From the NCBI GenBank assembly GCA_025923195.1, contig JAICGJ010000020.1:1-45784 (forward strand): a stretch of DNA of 45,784 nt. Direction: 5' to 3'. Below the pieces are notes generated by a model, which searched no databases, was not told where the DNA came from, and worked only from the letters and a program-made list of their open reading frames with translations. Positions 26,683 through 36,436 of the stretch are shown one piece after another. Numbering within the stretch: position 1 is the first letter of the stretch; each line of letters starts with the position of its first letter. Position numbers and translations under genes: made by a program. This stretch comes from Chryseolinea sp. (GTDB lineage: Bacteria; Bacteroidota; Bacteroidia; Cytophagales; Cyclobacteriaceae).

Positions 26683-26902
26683 AGGGCGAGTCAACTGACA
26701 AATTTGAAACAATAGGCTAATGAAAATGTTAGAATACCGCGGTCAACAGACGTGGGAGTTATTGTTCAACATCCAAATTGTGGAATTATGCCTCACATCC
26801 CCTAAATAAATGCACTTCAAGGATGAATGACGCAACTTAACCCCCATCTTTGCTCTGGCCTTCAATTTGAACAAATCGCATTTGAAATTTTAAGCTACAT
26901 CC

Positions 26903-28414
26903 ATGATTAACTTAAAAATGGGATTCCGGTTTTCTTTGATATTATGTTTCTTTTTTCCTTACGCTTTCAAAGCGCACAGTCAAACGGCCTTGGGAGCTCA
27001 TGCCACGTTTAGCGAGTATGCAGGAGATCTTAATGATAATCAATATCACTTTTATGACTATGCCGTCTTAAAGCTGGGAGCGGCAATTTCTTTTCAGCAG
27101 TACCTTAATCCTTCTTTTAATCTCGTAGAAAAATTTTCCTTCAATCCGGTACAATATCAGAACGTCGACAAGAGCGCTGGCGTGGATGCGGAATTTTTGA
27201 CTTTAAATGTCAAAATTAAATACAAGTTCAACAACGGTTATATCCTCAAGGAGGATGCCGTTGTAGCTCCTTATTTTGTTGGAGGAATAGGTGGAACATA
27301 TATTAACTCGAAGGTGTATTCGGATCTGGATAGGAGTACTATTTCTGATGGGGAGTTGCAAGCAAACGCGGCACTAGGTGTAGGCATTTTATTTCAATTC
27401 AATGATCGCCTGGGATTTGAAATAGCCAATACTTTGAACATGCCTTTATATGACGCCTGGGATGGTATTTCTCAGGGTGGCAACGACGTTTATTTACAGC
27501 AAAGTGCCGGGTTCATATTCAAGCTGCGGAAGCCGACAGACACAGATACTGACGGGGTTGCGGACAGAAGAGACGACTGCCCCGATACTCCTCCACAGGC
27601 AAGTGTTGATCAAAAGGGTTGCCCTGTCGATACAGACGCTGATGGTGTGCCCGACTATCTCGACAAGTGCCCGACTACTCTGGGCCTGACCAATCTGGAA
27701 GGCTGTCCGGATAAAGACAAGGATAATGTTGCAGATATTGACGATAAATGTCCTGACATTGCTGGGGTAGCAAGGTTTACAGGCTGTCCCGACACAGACG
27801 GTGATGGTGTTGAGGATGCAAACGACAAATGCCCGAACCAGCCTGGCCTGGATATCTTCCAGGGCTGCCCTGATACCGATGGCGACGGAATTGAGGATGC
27901 GAAAGACAGATGTCCGAATACACTAACTGGAATCAAAGTTGACGAAACCGGATGCCCGGCTGATACCGATGGTGACGGCGTAATAGATGAAATTGATCGA
28001 TGCCCCACGACACCTGGCAACGGTACCGCTAATGGGTGCCCGGAGGTCAGGGAAGAGGTCAAGAAAAGGCTGAATTTCGCTACACGAGGAATATATTTTG
28101 AAACGGGTAGAGCGACACTAAAATCCAACTCGTACGCAATGTTAAACGAGATCATCAGCATTATGGAAGAGTATACCGACTATAGTTTGCGCATCAGGGG
28201 ATATACTGATTCCCAGGGAAGTGAGGCTACGAACCTCAGGTTATCACAAGAAAGGGTCGACGCCGTAAAGAGCTATCTTACCCGGAACAGTGTTAGCGAA
28301 TCACGCATCGAGGCGACTGGCTACGGAGAAGCAAGTCCCATTGCCTCCAACGCTACGGCCACCGGAAGAGCACAAAACAGGCGTGTGGAGCTGGAATTGT
28401 TCCTGAAAGAATAG
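26903..28414 (+). CDS. OmpA family outer-membrane protein with thrombospondin type 3 repeats
   Basis: A 503-aa protein with signal peptide (FSLILCFFFPYAFKAHSQ), an N-terminal beta-barrel-like domain to ~residue 210, then about six calcium-binding TSP3 repeats (DTDGDGVEDANDKCP type, residues ~213-375) and a C-terminal OmpA domain. The peptidoglycan-binding motif is present: IYFETGRATLKSNSY, RIRGYTDSQGSEATNLRLSQERV and GRAQNRRVELEL. It anchors the outer membrane to the cell wall. The TSP3 stalk probably spans the periplasm. Two Met codons open the frame; the first is used here. Confidence 0.93.
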   Translation: MINLKMGFRFSLILCFFFPYAFKAHSQTALGAHATFSEYAGDLNDNQYHFYDYAVLKLGAAISFQQYLNPSFNLVEKFSFNPVQYQNVDKSAGVDAEFLTLNVKIKYKFNNGYILKEDAVVAPYFVGGIGGTYINSKVYSDLDRSTISDGELQANAALGVGILFQFNDRLGFEIANTLNMPLYDAWDGISQGGNDVYLQQSAGFIFKLRKPTDTDTDGVADRRDDCPDTPPQASVDQKGCPVDTDADGVPDYLDKCPTTLGLTNLEGCPDKDKDNVADIDDKCPDIAGVARFTGCPDTDGDGVEDANDKCPNQPGLDIFQGCPDTDGDGIEDAKDRCPNTLTGIKVDETGCPADTDGDGVIDEIDRCPTTPGNGTANGCPEVREEVKKRLNFATRGIYFETGRATLKSNSYAMLNEIISIMEEYTDYSLRIRGYTDSQGSEATNLRLSQERVDAVKSYLTRNSVSESRIEATGYGEASPIASNATATGRAQNRRVELELFLKE

Positions 28415-28597
28415 AAATCGGGATTTTCGCCTTTTATTATCTTGGAATGGGCAGAATTTTTTCTTAAGACCTATTCAGTTTACAGTGACTTCATTCAATC
28501 ATAAGGCATTGTCAACTTACGGCGCCTTTCACGACTAGACTTTTGTTGAGTCCTTGCCGATGGCACTGCCTAAAAGCCCATGGGTGATTTTCTATAA

Positions 28598-29374
28598 CTA
28601 GTCCCTGATCCAGTCTCTTAACTCCTCATAGGGAATTAAGACTTCCGTAGGTCCGGCCGCATAGGGAGCGATTTCGTAGTTATTATAATAGAAGACAATT
28701 CCCTCTTTTTTAAAGCCGTAGTTCTTATTCAACTCAAACTTGTTTTCCGGGAATTCGAAATAGTTATCACTCAATGAGGCCGTGTCAGGCAACGCACGTG
28801 TTTCCCTGAAAATCTCATTCCCCAAAGAAGTAAGTGCATCTTGATAATCCGGCTTCAAGAAATCATCCAGAGTGAATTCGGCACCTGTTTTAGGATTCAA
28901 ATTAATAAAGTAAACGCCAGAGCCCCCGTGCGCGCCGCCAGTGTAGTATTCATCATTTACTGACATACTTAGGAGGGTATCTGTAAGAACCTCTACATTT
29001 ACATTAGCAGTATAGTGCCAACCACCAAAAGACTCTGGAATTTCGCTCTTAAAATCATCGTAGTCTTTAATAAAAATTTCACCGATCTCTTGCATGCTTT
29101 GTCCCTGCGATTCGGGATTACCCAGCGATACGGCGGCGTCAACTTTTTGCCTAATTACACTCACAACGCTTGTATCCAATCCAGAAAACTCTGGGTAGGT
29201 AACTTCAAAATAAGCGCACTGCAAAGTGTCAGACTTGCATCCTCCCTGTGACTCAACACGAAACGTCTTGATTTCAAAACCTACGGGTTCTTTTTGCTCG
29301 GACTCTTTACCGCAAGAATAAAGGATGAGGGATAAGAGAAGAGCCCGGGAAACACACCTCATCTCGGATTTCAT
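28598..29374 (-). CDS. DUF3298/DUF4163 (RsiV-like) lipoprotein
   Basis: A 258-aa lipoprotein (LLLSLILYSCGKES). The central and C-terminal parts fit the DUF4163-DUF3298 pair: a beta-rich centre (VNVEVLTDTLLSMSVNDEYYTGGAHGGSG), the conserved NLNPKTGAEFTLDDFL, and a C-terminal NNYEIAPYAAGPTEVLIPYEEL. In Bacillus the related RsiV ectodomain binds lysozyme. That use cannot be assumed here, since no transmembrane anti-sigma part is present. Its start overlaps the stop of the TlpA-like gene by 4 nt. Confidence 0.85.
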   Translation of the reverse strand: MKSEMRCVSRALLLSLILYSCGKESEQKEPVGFEIKTFRVESQGGCKSDTLQCAYFEVTYPEFSGLDTSVVSVIRQKVDAAVSLGNPESQGQSMQEIGEIFIKDYDDFKSEIPESFGGWHYTANVNVEVLTDTLLSMSVNDEYYTGGAHGGSGVYFINLNPKTGAEFTLDDFLKPDYQDALTSLGNEIFRETRALPDTASLSDNYFEFPENKFELNKNYGFKKEGIVFYYNNYEIAPYAAGPTEVLIPYEELRDWIRD

Positions 29375-30540
29375 TTGTTGAAAATCTCAGCCAACTTTTT
29401 TTCCAGCGCTGGTCCACGAAGGTTTTTTGCGATGATAACACCATTAGGGTCTAGCAGCAAAGAAAATGGTATACCAGTTATGTTATATGTCTTTGCAGCA
29501 TCCGACTGCCAGTATTTTAAATCAGATACATGCGTCCATGTTAATTTGTCCTCTTCGATCGCCCGCATCCAATCATCCTTCTTACGGTCGAGAGACACCC
29601 CGAAAACTGTAAAACCCTCATTCTTGAATTTATGAAAAACTCGAACGACATTAGGATTCTCCTGGCGGCATGGACCACACCATTTTGCCCAGAAGTCCAC
29701 CCGGACGTACTTTCCCTTCATGCTCGAGAGTTTGACAACCTGACCCGTAGTGTCTGGCAAGGCAATTTCAGGTGCTGGCTGACCGATGGCAATCGTTTTC
29801 ATCTTGTCAACCATTCCAATGAAGGCCTTTGCGTGTTCGTAGTCAGGCCACTCCTGCTTTAACCTGGTTGCCACTGCCAAATAAGTATCAAAGTGCTGAT
29901 CAGGATCTATCACCTTGCTTTGAAGTAGGTTGATTACGCCGAGCGAAGGTGGTTCGTTCTTTAACAGCTGGGCAACCTTCTCGTGGCCTTTTGCAACTTC
30001 TTTCATATACGTTGCCTGCAGTTCCCCCATTCTTGCTTCATTTTTAACTTGAGCGGCTTCCGAAAATTCCTGGCTAAGTTTCGCCATCTCAGGAGAAGAT
30101 TCTACATCCCTTAATATAGTTTGTGTCTTGCGAATGATATCGATTTCGGGCGAACCTTTGATCTCTGCAAAACCGTTGGGATCATTGCCGTCTACATTAA
30201 TCTCTATATTGCTTTTAAACAAAATAAAATCAACGTACTGCCTGTTGAAAAAAGTGATCTTATAATACCCCGGTTGAGAAAGTCTGATCGTTTTCGAATA
30301 AGTGTAATTGCTCTTTAACTTGACGGTATCCTGCCATCCGAGTGTCCCATTCTTAATTTCCTGGATGAGAATTTGTCCCTGTTGAGGAAACCCCACCTTT
30401 CCGCTGATAATTACTTCCCAGGAATCTCCAACGGAATCTTCCTTGCTCGTTGATGAACACGAAAAGCACAAAGCAAAAAGCATTAAGCCGAAGGCGAAAA
30501 GCTTAAAGCAAAAGGCTGAATTCAAAAATCTTTTCGTCAT
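29371..30540 (-). CDS. TlpA-like thiol-disulfide oxidoreductase with DUF4369 domain, lipoprotein
   Basis: A 389-aa envelope redox protein. The signal region is followed by Cys 28 (CFSCSSTSK), a DUF4369 beta-domain (~35-140), a helical linker and a thioredoxin domain with the active site FWAKWCGPCRQENPN and the cis-Pro in YNITGIPFSLLLD. Such proteins reduce or mature disulfides and c-type cytochromes. The start has AGGGG six nt before it. A longer frame adds 23 residues, and its ATG overlaps the gatB stop. Residues 8-26 of the signal (SAFCFKLFAFGLMLFALCF) are encoded entirely by a period-7 DNA array. Confidence 0.88.
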   Translation of the reverse strand: MTKRFLNSAFCFKLFAFGLMLFALCFSCSSTSKEDSVGDSWEVIISGKVGFPQQGQILIQEIKNGTLGWQDTVKLKSNYTYSKTIRLSQPGYYKITFFNRQYVDFILFKSNIEINVDGNDPNGFAEIKGSPEIDIIRKTQTILRDVESSPEMAKLSQEFSEAAQVKNEARMGELQATYMKEVAKGHEKVAQLLKNEPPSLGVINLLQSKVIDPDQHFDTYLAVATRLKQEWPDYEHAKAFIGMVDKMKTIAIGQPAPEIALPDTTGQVVKLSSMKGKYVRVDFWAKWCGPCRQENPNVVRVFHKFKNEGFTVFGVSLDRKKDDWMRAIEEDKLTWTHVSDLKYWQSDAAKTYNITGIPFSLLLDPNGVIIAKNLRGPALEKKLAEIFNK

Positions 30541-30598
30541 TTTACCCCTCATCGTGTCAATCTCTATTGCGCTTTCAGCTTTTTGCTTTAAGCTTTTT
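30463..30598. repeat. Inverted AAAGCNN heptamer arrays enclosing the TlpA-like start
   Basis: Left array 30463-30518: eight heptamers (AAAGCAC, AAAGCAA, AAAGCAT, TAAGCCG, AAGGCGA, AAAGCTT, AAAGCAA, AAGGCTG). Right array 30571-30598: GCTTTCA, GCTTTTT, GCTTTAA, GCTTTTT. Segments 30497-30520 and 30574-30597 pair over 24 bp with one mismatch, leaving a 53-nt loop that holds the AGGGG site and the ATG at 30540. The fold could regulate translation, or serve as a 3' structure for gatB. Confidence 0.9.
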
Positions 30599-30605
30599 AC
30601 CTCTC

Positions 30606-32063
30606 TCATACTTCTTCCAATTTTTTTGTAATCAACTCATTTGCAACCTTGGGGTCCGCCTTGCCTTTGCTCCGCTTCATCACTTCGCCCATAAACATAC
30701 CGACAATACCTTTTTTTCCATTCTTATACTCTTCCACTTTTAATGGAAATTCCTTTAACACTTCGTCAATGATGGGAATAATAACATCATGATTACTTTC
30801 CTGGATGAGATTAAGTTGCTGTGCAACCTCAATCGCAGTTTTATTTGGATTTTTCAACAATTCCGGAAAAACTCGCTGTGACGCAACGGAAAAACTGATT
30901 TTACCAGAGTCAACCAGGGCAATCAAATTGGCTAATACGCCAGGGCCGATCGGGAATTCATCCGCCGTAAGTGTAAGCTCATTCAAATATGATTTAACCG
31001 GACCCATTACCCAGTTGGATGCGGCTTTATAGTTTTTTGTAACCTTGCATAATTCTTCAAAGTACAAGGCAACATCCTTGGAGTCGGTCAGGACCTGCGC
31101 ATCGTATTCAGGAAGCTGGAATTCCCCTATGTATTTAATATACAACTCTCGTGGCAGGACAGGCATAGTAGCTCTTATAGCATTCAGCCACTTATCAGAA
31201 ACCTCCATAGGACTTAGGTCAGGATCTGGAAAATACCGATAGTCGTTCAATTCTTCTTTCGTGCGCATACTATAGGTCAGTCCGCTTGCAGCGTCGAACG
31301 TCCGGGTCTCAGAAACAATAGTATTTCCTTTCTCTACTTCCTCAATTTGTCTGTGTATTTCATAGTCAATTGCCCGCTGCACGTTGCGTATCGAGTTCAT
31401 GTTCTTGACTTCTACTTTTTTTCCAAACTGTCGGGCATCCTTGAGCATCACTGAAATGTTTGCATCGCAGCGCAGTGAGCCTTCCTCCATATTGCCGTCA
31501 CAAATATCAAGGTAGCGAACCAGTTTACGGATCTCCGTAAGGTAGGCGTATGCCTCTTCGGCAGTGCGAATGTCGGGTTGGCTCACGATTTCAATTAACG
31601 GTACGCCTGCACGGTTGAAGTCCACCAGTGTATCAACCTCGGCCGCAAGGTGCATGGATTTACCCGCATCCTCCTCGATATGGATCCGGTGCAGTTCAAT
31701 ATTTCTTTCACCATCCTTGGTGTTAATGGTAATATATCCACCCTTACAGATCGGAGTACGGTCTTGTGTGATCTGATACCCCTTCGGAAGATCAGGATAA
31801 AAATAGTTTTTGCGATCAAATATGTTAAAGCGGGTGATTTCCGAGTGGCATGCCAAACCCATTTTGATGGCAAACTCGACCACCCTTTTGTTCAACCTGG
31901 GCAGCGTACCCGGATGCGCTAAAGTGATGACACCAACGTTGGTATTCGGCAAGCTGCCATATTCCGTAGAATCGGTATTGTAGATCTTGCTTTTGGTCAG
32001 CAGCTGAGCATGAACCTCTAAGCCTATTACCGATATATATTTGTCTCTGATGGATTTTTCCAT
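30606..32063 (-). CDS. gatB: Aspartyl/glutamyl-tRNA amidotransferase subunit B
   Basis: The 485-aa kinase/tRNA-binding subunit of GatCAB, which converts Glu-tRNA(Gln) to Gln-tRNA(Gln) and Asp-tRNA(Asn) to Asn-tRNA(Asn). Visible features are GLEVHAQLLTKSKIYNT at the start, DFNRAGVPLIEIVSQPDIRT, GSLRCDANISV and YFPDPDLSPMEVS in the cradle domain, and the C-terminal helical tail ending GMFMGEVMKRSKGKADPKVANELI (GatB/YqeY domain). GatA and GatC are not in the window. It follows alaS by 32 nt, so the two translation genes probably share a transcript. Confidence 0.96.
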   Translation of the reverse strand: MEKSIRDKYISVIGLEVHAQLLTKSKIYNTDSTEYGSLPNTNVGVITLAHPGTLPRLNKRVVEFAIKMGLACHSEITRFNIFDRKNYFYPDLPKGYQITQDRTPICKGGYITINTKDGERNIELHRIHIEEDAGKSMHLAAEVDTLVDFNRAGVPLIEIVSQPDIRTAEEAYAYLTEIRKLVRYLDICDGNMEEGSLRCDANISVMLKDARQFGKKVEVKNMNSIRNVQRAIDYEIHRQIEEVEKGNTIVSETRTFDAASGLTYSMRTKEELNDYRYFPDPDLSPMEVSDKWLNAIRATMPVLPRELYIKYIGEFQLPEYDAQVLTDSKDVALYFEELCKVTKNYKAASNWVMGPVKSYLNELTLTADEFPIGPGVLANLIALVDSGKISFSVASQRVFPELLKNPNKTAIEVAQQLNLIQESNHDVIIPIIDEVLKEFPLKVEEYKNGKKGIVGMFMGEVMKRSKGKADPKVANELITKKLEEV

Positions 32064-32072
32064 GGCCTTTTT

Positions 32073-32097
32073 AGCTTTCAGTTTACGGCTGACAGCT
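32073..32097. repeat. Period-7 hairpin between alaS and gatB
   Basis: Heptamers AGCTTTC, AGTTTAC, GGCTGAC and AGCTATT. AGCTTTCAG (32073-32081) and CTGACAGCT (32089-32097) form a 9-bp stem with one mismatch and a 7-nt loop. The stem reaches into the alaS stop codon. It is not followed by a T-run, so it is not a standard terminator. Confidence 0.65.
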
Positions 32098-34714
32098 ATT
32101 TACTTATCAATTTACGAGCTTTTTCCAAAACAGCATTTAGGCCACTCAAGTTCTTGCCGCCAGCAGTTGCAAAGAACGGCTGCCCGCCTCCACCGCCGTC
32201 AATTTCCTTAGCAAGTTCTTTAACAAGGTTACCAGCATGGTACTTGTTGGTTTGTGCCAGCTTTTCTCCGATCATAACGGTTACCTGCGGCTTGTTCTCC
32301 ACTTCCGCAGCGAGAATTAACAACAGATCATCAAATTGATTTCGCAAGCCGTATGCTATATTCTTCAATGATTCAGCATTGCTGACGGAAATCTTTTCGA
32401 TGATCAGGTGATAACCATTGCTTTTGACAGCCTTCTTTGCCAAATCATCTTTTAATTGATTAGCCTGTTCCTGCTGGAAAAGTTCGACCTTCTTTTCCAA
32501 AGCATGTTTCTCTTCCAGCAAATTTCGTGTAGTTGTTACGATGTCCTTCGGATTTTTCAATAAAGTGCGAACCTCTTCCAACACATGAAGAGCTTCACGA
32601 ACATAATGTTCTGCACCTTCAGCCGTAATCGCTTCTATTCTCCTCACCCCGGCCGCTACAGAGCTTTCTGAAGTAATCTTGAATAGGCCGATGTGACCCG
32701 TGGCTGCAACATGTGTACCTCCGCAAAGTTCGACCGAAAATTTCGGATCGAACGTAATCACTCTGACAAAGTCCCCATATTTTTCACCAAATAGTGCCAT
32801 AGCCCCCATGGATTTTGCCTTTTCAATAGGCACATTTCGCTTTTCATCCAGCCTGATATTCTCCCGGATCTTTTCATTCACAATATCCTCAACTTTCTGA
32901 ATTTCATCAGACGTCATCGCGGCGTAGTGCGAGAAGTCAAAGCGCAGGACCTTGTCGTTTACTAACGAGCCCTTCTGCTCTACGTGTCTTCCGAGAACCT
33001 GTCGCAAAGCAGCGTGTAGCAGATGAGTTGCAGAATGGTTATTCATCGATAGCTCACGCTTCCGCCTGTCAACTACGGCCCTGAACACAGTTGTAAGATT
33101 TTCAGGAAGTTTTTCGGCTATATGCACGATAAGTTCATTCTCCTTTTTTGTATCGATGATCCAAATCTTTTCATCGGCACTTTCTATAAAACCTGTGTCG
33201 CCTACCTGCCCCCCGCTTTCTGCATAAAATGGGGTACGATCAAATACAAGCTGTACCAACTCCTTGTTCTTTTGTTTGATCTTCCTGTATTTGGTAACCT
33301 TAATTTCCGAGTCAAGGTATTCATAGCCGATAAATTCGGGCTTCAGATCTTCACCGATCAATATCCAGTCTCCTGTCTCCTTCGTAGCAGCTGCTTTCGA
33401 CCTGGCCTTTTGCTTCTCCATTTCAATTTTAAATCCCTGTTCGTCTACGGCAAAGCCCCTTTCGCGCGCAATAAGTGATGTTAGATCCAGGGGGAATCCA
33501 AACGTGTCGTAGAGCTCAAACGCCTGCTCCCCGCTAACCATTTTATCCATTAGTTCCTCTTCGATGTTATCAAGTCGTTTCAAACCTTTTTCGAGAGTAC
33601 GTAAGAAGGACGACTCCTCTTCAAGTATTACTTTGCTAACATATTCCCTCTGTTTTTCAAGCTCAGGGAACACATCTTTTAGTTGATCTCCAAGAACCGG
33701 TACTAATTTATATATGAAGGGCTCTTTGAAATTCAAGAAAGTAAAACCATAACGGACCGCCCGCCGCAAAATTCTGCGGATAACATAACCCGCCCCGGTA
33801 TTGGAGGGTAATTGACCATCGGCAATAGCGAACGAAACAGCTCTGACGTGATCAGCAATCACGCGCATGGCAATATCCTTCCTTTCATCATGCTTGTATT
33901 GAACATGCGCAGCGCCTGCAATAAAATCAATCAGCGGAGAGAATATATCAGTATCATAGTTCGATGTCTTCTTTTGAATCGCCATGCAGAGGCGTTCAAA
34001 TCCCATTCCGGTGTCGACGTGTTGCGCAGGCAGTTTTTCGAGTGTCCCATCGGCCTTGCGATTAAACTCCATAAATACGAGGTTCCATATCTCCACTACC
34101 TGCGGATGATCACCGTTTACCAGTTCCTTGCCTGGCTGTCTGCTAACCTCCTCTTCTGATCGCAAGTCTATGTGGATCTCAGAGCAGGGACCACAAGGGC
34201 CCATCTCACCCATTTCCCAAAAGTTGTCTTTCTTATTTCCGTTGAGGATTCGGTCAGCCGGTATAAATTGTTTCCAATGGTCATGGGCTTCCTTATCGAA
34301 ATTCAAGTTCTCCTTTTTGTCCCCTTCGAAAACGGTCACATATAATCTTTCCTTTGGTAGTTGGTATATTTCAGTGAGTAATTCCCAGGCCCATGCGATC
34401 GCTTCCTTCTTGAAGTAATCACCAAAAGACCAGTTCCCTAACATTTCGAACATTGTATGGTGATAAGTATCAATACCAACCTCCTCCAGGTCATTATGCT
34501 TGCCACTTACCCTTAAACACTTTTGAGTATCAGCCACTCGAGGGTATTTTGACGTCGCATTTCCGAGAAAAAAATCCTTGAACTGAACCATACCTGAATT
34601 GGTGAATAGCAGTGTGGGGTCGTTCTTCAACACCAGCGGCGCAGAGGGAACGATTGCGTGACCTTTGCTGGCAAAAAAATCCAAAAATTTTCGTCTGACC
34701 GAGCCGGAATCCAT
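32096..34714 (-). CDS. alaS: Alanyl-tRNA synthetase
   Basis: The 872-aa class II synthetase that charges tRNA(Ala). The catalytic domain has [35 protein letters not shown] and [16 protein letters not shown]. The editing domain carries the zinc motif [12 protein letters not shown] and [13 protein letters not shown], and the C-terminal DHHA1-type domain ends with [16 protein letters not shown]. Length is normal for bacteria. It opens the run alaS-gatB-TlpA-like-DUF3298. No T-box or other known leader was found upstream. Confidence 0.97.
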   Translation of the reverse strand: MDSGSVRRKFLDFFASKGHAIVPSAPLVLKNDPTLLFTNSGMVQFKDFFLGNATSKYPRVADTQKCLRVSGKHNDLEEVGIDTYHHTMFEMLGNWSFGDYFKKEAIAWAWELLTEIYQLPKERLYVTVFEGDKKENLNFDKEAHDHWKQFIPADRILNGNKKDNFWEMGEMGPCGPCSEIHIDLRSEEEVSRQPGKELVNGDHPQVVEIWNLVFMEFNRKADGTLEKLPAQHVDTGMGFERLCMAIQKKTSNYDTDIFSPLIDFIAGAAHVQYKHDERKDIAMRVIADHVRAVSFAIADGQLPSNTGAGYVIRRILRRAVRYGFTFLNFKEPFIYKLVPVLGDQLKDVFPELEKQREYVSKVILEEESSFLRTLEKGLKRLDNIEEELMDKMVSGEQAFELYDTFGFPLDLTSLIARERGFAVDEQGFKIEMEKQKARSKAAATKETGDWILIGEDLKPEFIGYEYLDSEIKVTKYRKIKQKNKELVQLVFDRTPFYAESGGQVGDTGFIESADEKIWIIDTKKENELIVHIAEKLPENLTTVFRAVVDRRKRELSMNNHSATHLLHAALRQVLGRHVEQKGSLVNDKVLRFDFSHYAAMTSDEIQKVEDIVNEKIRENIRLDEKRNVPIEKAKSMGAMALFGEKYGDFVRVITFDPKFSVELCGGTHVAATGHIGLFKITSESSVAAGVRRIEAITAEGAEHYVREALHVLEEVRTLLKNPKDIVTTTRNLLEEKHALEKKVELFQQEQANQLKDDLAKKAVKSNGYHLIIEKISVSNAESLKNIAYGLRNQFDDLLLILAAEVENKPQVTVMIGEKLAQTNKYHAGNLVKELAKEIDGGGGGQPFFATAGGKNLSGLNAVLEKARKLISK

Positions 34715-34746
34715 TTTTTAGCTATTAGAAAACCTCTTTTTGCTAC

Positions 34747-34813
34747 AAAGAGCGAAAGCTGAACTACTGCAAACTTAGGCTTTTTGCTTTGTGCTTTCGG
34801 CTTTTTGCTTTAG
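34747..34813. repeat. GCTTTNN heptamer array upstream of alaS and the CapA-like gene
   Basis: GCTTTTT, GCTTTGT, GCTTTCG, GCTTTTT, GCTTT at 34780-34813 (period 7), and a partial inverse AAAGAGCGAAAGC at 34747-34759 that can pair with GCTTTCGGCTTTT at 34793-34805. It is the same word family as the arrays at the TlpA-like gene 4 kb away. Read through, it yields the peptide SAFCF, so an apparent N-terminal extension of the CapA-like frame is an artefact. Confidence 0.8.
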
Positions 34814-34892
34814 ACAAACCACAAAATTAACCTCATTGGCGAAGAATAAGCTGGTATCCGGTAATTTTTTATTTCTTTGCGTCCGAATTTTT

Positions 34893-36038
34893 ATGCGACT
34901 ATATCTCATTTCATTTATCATTTTCACGTGTTTGCGCGTAAATGGCCAAGATCAGGACACGCTGAGCCAGGATCGCGACACCACGTCCACCTTCGCCACA
35001 GATTCGCTCTCTATATTATATACTGATAGCCTTAGTGTTGATAGCCTTGGAATCCACAGCGCCGACACGCTCTCAATCATCGGTGTCGGTGACATCATGA
35101 TGGGAACGAACTACCCGGAGGATAAACTGCCACCAAATGACGGAATTCATTTGCTAAAGAGTGTTGATTCTGTATTGAGGGATGCCGATGTAACATTCGG
35201 CAACCTGGAAGGGACGTTACTGGATGAAGGTGGCATTCCCAAAAAATGCAAGGATCCCAAGGTCTGTTACGCTTTTAGGACTCCCGTAAGGTACGTAAAG
35301 AATCTTGTAAGTGCCGGATTTGATCTGGTGAGTCTTGCCAATAATCATGCTGGCGACATGGGTGATCCTGGAAGACAAAGCACCATTAAAACATTAGAAG
35401 CCGCAAGCATTTTGCACGCAGGTCAGATAACCCATCCCACTACTATTTTTGAGAAGGATAGTATTCGATATGGACTGGCTGCTTTTGCACCCAATAGTAA
35501 TTGTGTTGATATTAACGATCTTGAAGGCGCGCTGGAAATCATAAAAAAATTGGACTCTATCTGCGATATCGTGATCGTTTCGTTTCACGGTGGCGCGGAG
35601 GGCGCCCAATATCAAAACGTACCCCGAACAAATGAAGTTTACTACGGAGAGAATCGGGGGGATGTGTACAAGTTTTCGCATGCACTGATTGACGCTGGCG
35701 CGGATATAATCTTCGGACATGGCCCCCATGTTACCAGGGCTATTGAAGTTTACAATGAAAGGTTTATAGCCTATAGCTTAGGTAACTTCTGTACCTACCG
35801 CGGAATCAGTGTCAGCGGAGTAAATGGACTGGCCCCGATCATTAAAGTGTTTACGGATCGAACAGGTAAATTTCTTTATGGAAAGATTATACCGACTTAT
35901 CAAACCTATGACACCGGTGTTAGAATTGATCCTCAAAATCAGGTGATTAGGAGAGTCCAGGAGTTGACAAAAAAAGATTTTCCTGAATCACAGATTCGCA
36001 TTGACGAGAAAGGTTTAATTACTTACCTTGCTCAATAA
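34893..36038 (+). CDS. CapA/PgsA-like metallophosphatase-fold protein
   Basis: A 381-aa exported protein (signal MRLYLISFIIFTCLRVNG). A Ser/Thr/Asp-rich linker precedes the CapA domain: SIIGVGDIMMGTNY, NLEGTLLDEGG, LVSLANNHAGDMG, VSFHGGAEGAQ, DIIFGHGPHVTRAIEVYNERFIAYSLGNF. CapA/PgsA proteins take part in poly-gamma-glutamate synthesis or export in Bacillus. Many homologs stand alone, as here, with no capB/capC nearby, so the link to a polymer is not shown. The start gives a normal signal peptide. Confidence 0.88.
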   Translation: MRLYLISFIIFTCLRVNGQDQDTLSQDRDTTSTFATDSLSILYTDSLSVDSLGIHSADTLSIIGVGDIMMGTNYPEDKLPPNDGIHLLKSVDSVLRDADVTFGNLEGTLLDEGGIPKKCKDPKVCYAFRTPVRYVKNLVSAGFDLVSLANNHAGDMGDPGRQSTIKTLEAASILHAGQITHPTTIFEKDSIRYGLAAFAPNSNCVDINDLEGALEIIKKLDSICDIVIVSFHGGAEGAQYQNVPRTNEVYYGENRGDVYKFSHALIDAGADIIFGHGPHVTRAIEVYNERFIAYSLGNFCTYRGISVSGVNGLAPIIKVFTDRTGKFLYGKIIPTYQTYDTGVRIDPQNQVIRRVQELTKKDFPESQIRIDEKGLITYLAQ

Positions 36039-36039
36039 C

Positions 36040-36378
36040 ATGGCTTACAAAGAAAAAGAAATTGAAAAGCTTTACTACTCCATAGGAGAAGTGGCTGATA
36101 TATTTAGCGTAGCTCCATCACTTATCCGTTTTTGGGAATCGGAGTTCGAACTCATCAAACCAAAGAAAAACCGAAAGGGAAATCGTCAGTTTACTAAAGA
36201 GGATATTGATAATGTCCGCACGATTTACCACCTGGTGAAAGAAAAGGGGTTCACCCTTCAGGGAGCCAAGGAAATGCTGCGCAATGATACGCAGGCTGTG
36301 CGTGATAAAATGGAATTTATTGATTCACTGAAACGAGTAAGAGGATTTCTTGTCGAACTTCGCGACAGGCTCCATTAA
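36040..36378 (+). CDS. MerR family transcriptional regulator
   Basis: A 112-aa MerR-type winged helix protein: YYSIGEVADIFSVAPSLIRFWESEFELIKPKKNRKGNRQFTKEDI, then an all-helical tail. It lacks a ligand-binding domain and Cys pairs, so it is not a metal sensor. Such short MerR proteins next to envelope genes are common in this phylum. It starts 1 nt after the CapA-like stop (TAACATG), so the two are one transcript. Confidence 0.9.
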   Translation: MAYKEKEIEKLYYSIGEVADIFSVAPSLIRFWESEFELIKPKKNRKGNRQFTKEDIDNVRTIYHLVKEKGFTLQGAKEMLRNDTQAVRDKMEFIDSLKRVRGFLVELRDRLH

Positions 36379-36436
36379 AAATGTTAAAGTTGATCGTTGT
36401 CATTTGTTGTGAGTTATTAGTGAAATGAAATTGTAC

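Noticed and set aside
27655-28161. 168-aa ORF opposite the OmpA gene
   Set aside because: It is the antisense shadow of the TSP3 repeats; its Ser/Pro periodicity follows from the GAT/GAC-rich coding strand.
30541-30609. Start of the TlpA-like gene at the gatB stop (ATGA overlap)
   Set aside because: It would place 23 polar, repeat-derived residues before the signal core; the ATG at 30540 has a better ribosome site. Both remain possible.
34791-34892. 34-residue N-terminal extension of the CapA-like protein
   Set aside because: It begins inside the GCTTTNN array and precedes a normal signal peptide starting at 34893.
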